17,045 nt of DNA from Chloroflexota bacterium (GTDB taxonomy: Bacteria > Chloroflexota > Anaerolineae > Anaerolineales > Villigracilaceae). Of this stretch, positions 15,610-17,045 are shown in pieces. The notes under the pieces were generated by a model, which was not told where the DNA came from, did no database searches, and saw only the letters and a program-made list of their open reading frames with translations. The stretch covers positions 3,838 to 20,882 of the forward strand of contig JAPLGV010000358.1 in the NCBI GenBank assembly GCA_026389975.1, in the 5' to 3' direction. A program made the translations under genes and the position numbers. How positions within the stretch are numbered: the first letter of the stretch is position 1; every line of letters starts with the position of its first letter.

Positions 15610-15667
15610 GAATCAGGTAAATGGGTGATCAGGTCTCCTGATTCCAAATCCCTTATTACCTGATCAC
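15609..15667. repeat. interleaved inverted repeats between the two exporter genes
   Basis: GGAATCAGG (15609-15617) pairs with CCTGATTCC (15637-15645), and GTGATCAGGT (15625-15634) pairs with ACCTGATCAC (15658-15667). The order is A, B, A', B', which would make a pseudoknot if both formed. ATCAGGTAA (15612-15620) can also pair with TTACCTGAT (15656-15664), so alternative folds compete. The repeats fill almost the whole gap. No ribosome binding site for the second gene is visible. Confidence 0.7.
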
Positions 15668-15675
15668 TTCTGCCC

Positions 15676-17045
15676 ATGGGTTTCTACGAAGGTCTCAACG
15701 AAGAAAAATACGACCGCCAGTACAAAGACCGCGACTTGGCGAAACGCATCCTCGGCCATTTCACCGTCCAGCGCAAACGGGTGGCCGTCATTGTCGTCCT
15801 GACCGTCCTCCTGGCTGTCATTACCGCCGCGCAGCCGGTCATTATCAGCAAGGGGCTTGACTCGCTCAAAACCCTGCCCAGCCTCGCCGCCAGCCTGCTT
15901 ATCGGTGGGATCGTTCTCTTTATCGGCGTCGCCGACTGGGGACTAAACTGGGTCCGCCGCAGGCTCACTGTCCGAGCCGTGGGCGACGTAGTCCTCAACC
16001 TGCGCCTCCTGGCCTTCCGCGCTGCCGTCGAACACGATCTGTCCTTCTACGACCAGTTCTCGTCCGGGCGCATCGTCTCGCGCATCAACGCCGACACCAG
16101 TACCCTGGGCGAACTGGTTATCATCATCACCGACGTTTCTGCCCAGATTCTCAATGCCATCCTGCTCGGCATCATCATCGTCCGCACCGAGTGGCGGCTG
16201 TCACTGGTACTCTTCGCTTTCCTGCCGTTCATTTTCCTGCTGGCACTCCTTTTCCGGCGCATGGCCCGCAAGGTGACCAAGAGCGGGATGCAAGCCATGG
16301 CTGACGTTAACTCGGCCATCAAGGAGACGGTCAGCGGCATCGCCATCGCCAAGAACTTCCGTCAGGAAGCTGGCATCTTCGAGACGTTCAACGCTGCCAA
16401 CCGGACCTCGTACCGGGTCAACGTGTGGCGGGGTTTTATCCTGGCCCTGGTCTGGCCGGCGCTGAATGTCCTGGTCGGGATTGCCACGGCCACGCTGGTC
16501 TACGCCGGTGGGTTGAGCGCCGCGCAGGGAGCCGTGACCATCGGCGCGTGGTACCTGTTCATCATGAGCCTGGGCCGCTTCTTCGACCCGGTCATGAATC
16601 TGTCGGCTTTCTGGTCCAACATCCAATCCGGGCTGAGCGCCGCCGAGCGCATCTTCGCCCTTATGGACGCCGAGCCGAACGTGATCCAGACTGAGAAACG
16701 GGACGTGCTGAAACTGAAGGGCGAGATCCGCTTCGAGAACGTTTCATTTCGCTATGTAGATCAAGAGCCGGTCCTGATTGATTTCAACCTGACCATCCAT
16801 CCCGGCGAAAACCTTGCCATTGTGGGCCACACCGGCGCGGGGAAATCCTCGCTGGCAAAGTTGATTGCGCGTTTTTACGAGTTCCAGTCCGGGCGCATCC
16901 TGATTGACGGAGCGGATATCCGCACCTTCAACCTGCAACAATACCGGCGGCAATTGGGCATCGTTTCGCAGGCCCCGTTCCTGTTCTCCGGGACGGTGGC
17001 TGAAAACATCCGCTACGCCTGCCCCGCTCCTGAGTGTGTGACCCA
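15676..17045 (+). CDS. ABC exporter half-transporter, second subunit (partial, runs off the window)
   Basis: The frame is open from ATG 15676 to the window end (456 complete codons) and begins MGFYEGLNEEKYDRQYKDRD. An amphipathic N-terminus leads to six helices (about 37-56, 74-92, 150-168, 174-194, 255-277 and 285-305). The family coupling region shows HDLSFYDQFSSGRIVSRINAD. The ATPase domain starts near 350, with Walker A GHTGAGKS (384-391) and Q-loop Gln432 in VSQAPFLFSGTVAENI. The signature, Walker B and H-loop lie beyond the edge, so it cannot be seen whether it carries the catalytic Glu that its partner lacks. Co-directional with the first subunit and 66 bases behind it, it should form the heterodimer. 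An ATG start without a Shine-Dalgarno is the best available. Confidence 0.93.
   Translation, partial: MGFYEGLNEEKYDRQYKDRDLAKRILGHFTVQRKRVAVIVVLTVLLAVITAAQPVIISKGLDSLKTLPSLAASLLIGGIVLFIGVADWGLNWVRRRLTVRAVGDVVLNLRLLAFRAAVEHDLSFYDQFSSGRIVSRINADTSTLGELVIIITDVSAQILNAILLGIIIVRTEWRLSLVLFAFLPFIFLLALLFRRMARKVTKSGMQAMADVNSAIKETVSGIAIAKNFRQEAGIFETFNAANRTSYRVNVWRGFILALVWPALNVLVGIATATLVYAGGLSAAQGAVTIGAWYLFIMSLGRFFDPVMNLSAFWSNIQSGLSAAERIFALMDAEPNVIQTEKRDVLKLKGEIRFENVSFRYVDQEPVLIDFNLTIHPGENLAIVGHTGAGKSSLAKLIARFYEFQSGRILIDGADIRTFNLQQYRRQLGIVSQAPFLFSGTVAENIRYACPAPECVT

Overview
The window looks like chromosomal DNA of a moderately GC-rich bacterium, most likely of the Chloroflexota (Anaerolineae). I infer this from the style of the proteins: the long alpha-amylase-family protein with a large helical N-terminal region, the ABC-F protein, and the pairing of an ATP-grasp ligase with an acetyltransferase. 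Short palindromes between genes and a recurring GGTATAAT-type promoter also fit. No database search was possible, so the taxonomy is an inference.

Layout. Positions 219-2946 (+) hold a broken GH13 alpha-amylase-family gene. Its two halves lie in different frames, and the segment normally joining them is missing. It converges with a minus-strand block at 3149-11509. Read in the direction of transcription, that block is: an MFS transporter (11509-10184), a 374-residue GNAT-like protein (10139-9015), DegV (8965-8126), YebC (8055-7300), RuvC (7248-6760), RuvA (6763-6182), ProC (6116-5259) and an ABC-F ATPase (5152-3149). A good promoter stands before yebC, ruvC and ruvA overlap by four bases, a strong intrinsic terminator closes proC, and the ABC-F gene has its own -10 element. 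RuvC and RuvA act together on Holliday junctions; ruvB is not here.

The 450-base gap at 11510-11959 separates the MFS gene from plus-strand genes. It carries a MITE-like double palindrome (11648-11701) and, directly before the next gene, a leader with a perfect terminator hairpin. Next come an ATP-grasp ligase of the D-Ala-D-Ala ligase superfamily (11969-12988) and a GNAT acetyltransferase (12989-13459), whose stop and start codons abut. This two-gene cassette is the best candidate for an undescribed function, perhaps making an N-acylated, peptide-like small molecule.

A 49-residue, two-helix membrane protein (13702-13553, minus) with its own terminator follows. Divergent from it is a two-gene heterodimeric ABC exporter. 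The first subunit (13846-15609) has Asp in place of the catalytic Glu. The second (15676 to the window end) is cut off by the edge before its signature and Walker B motifs. The 66 bases between them contain two interleaved inverted repeats. I saw no tRNA, rRNA, CRISPR array, IS element or phage gene.
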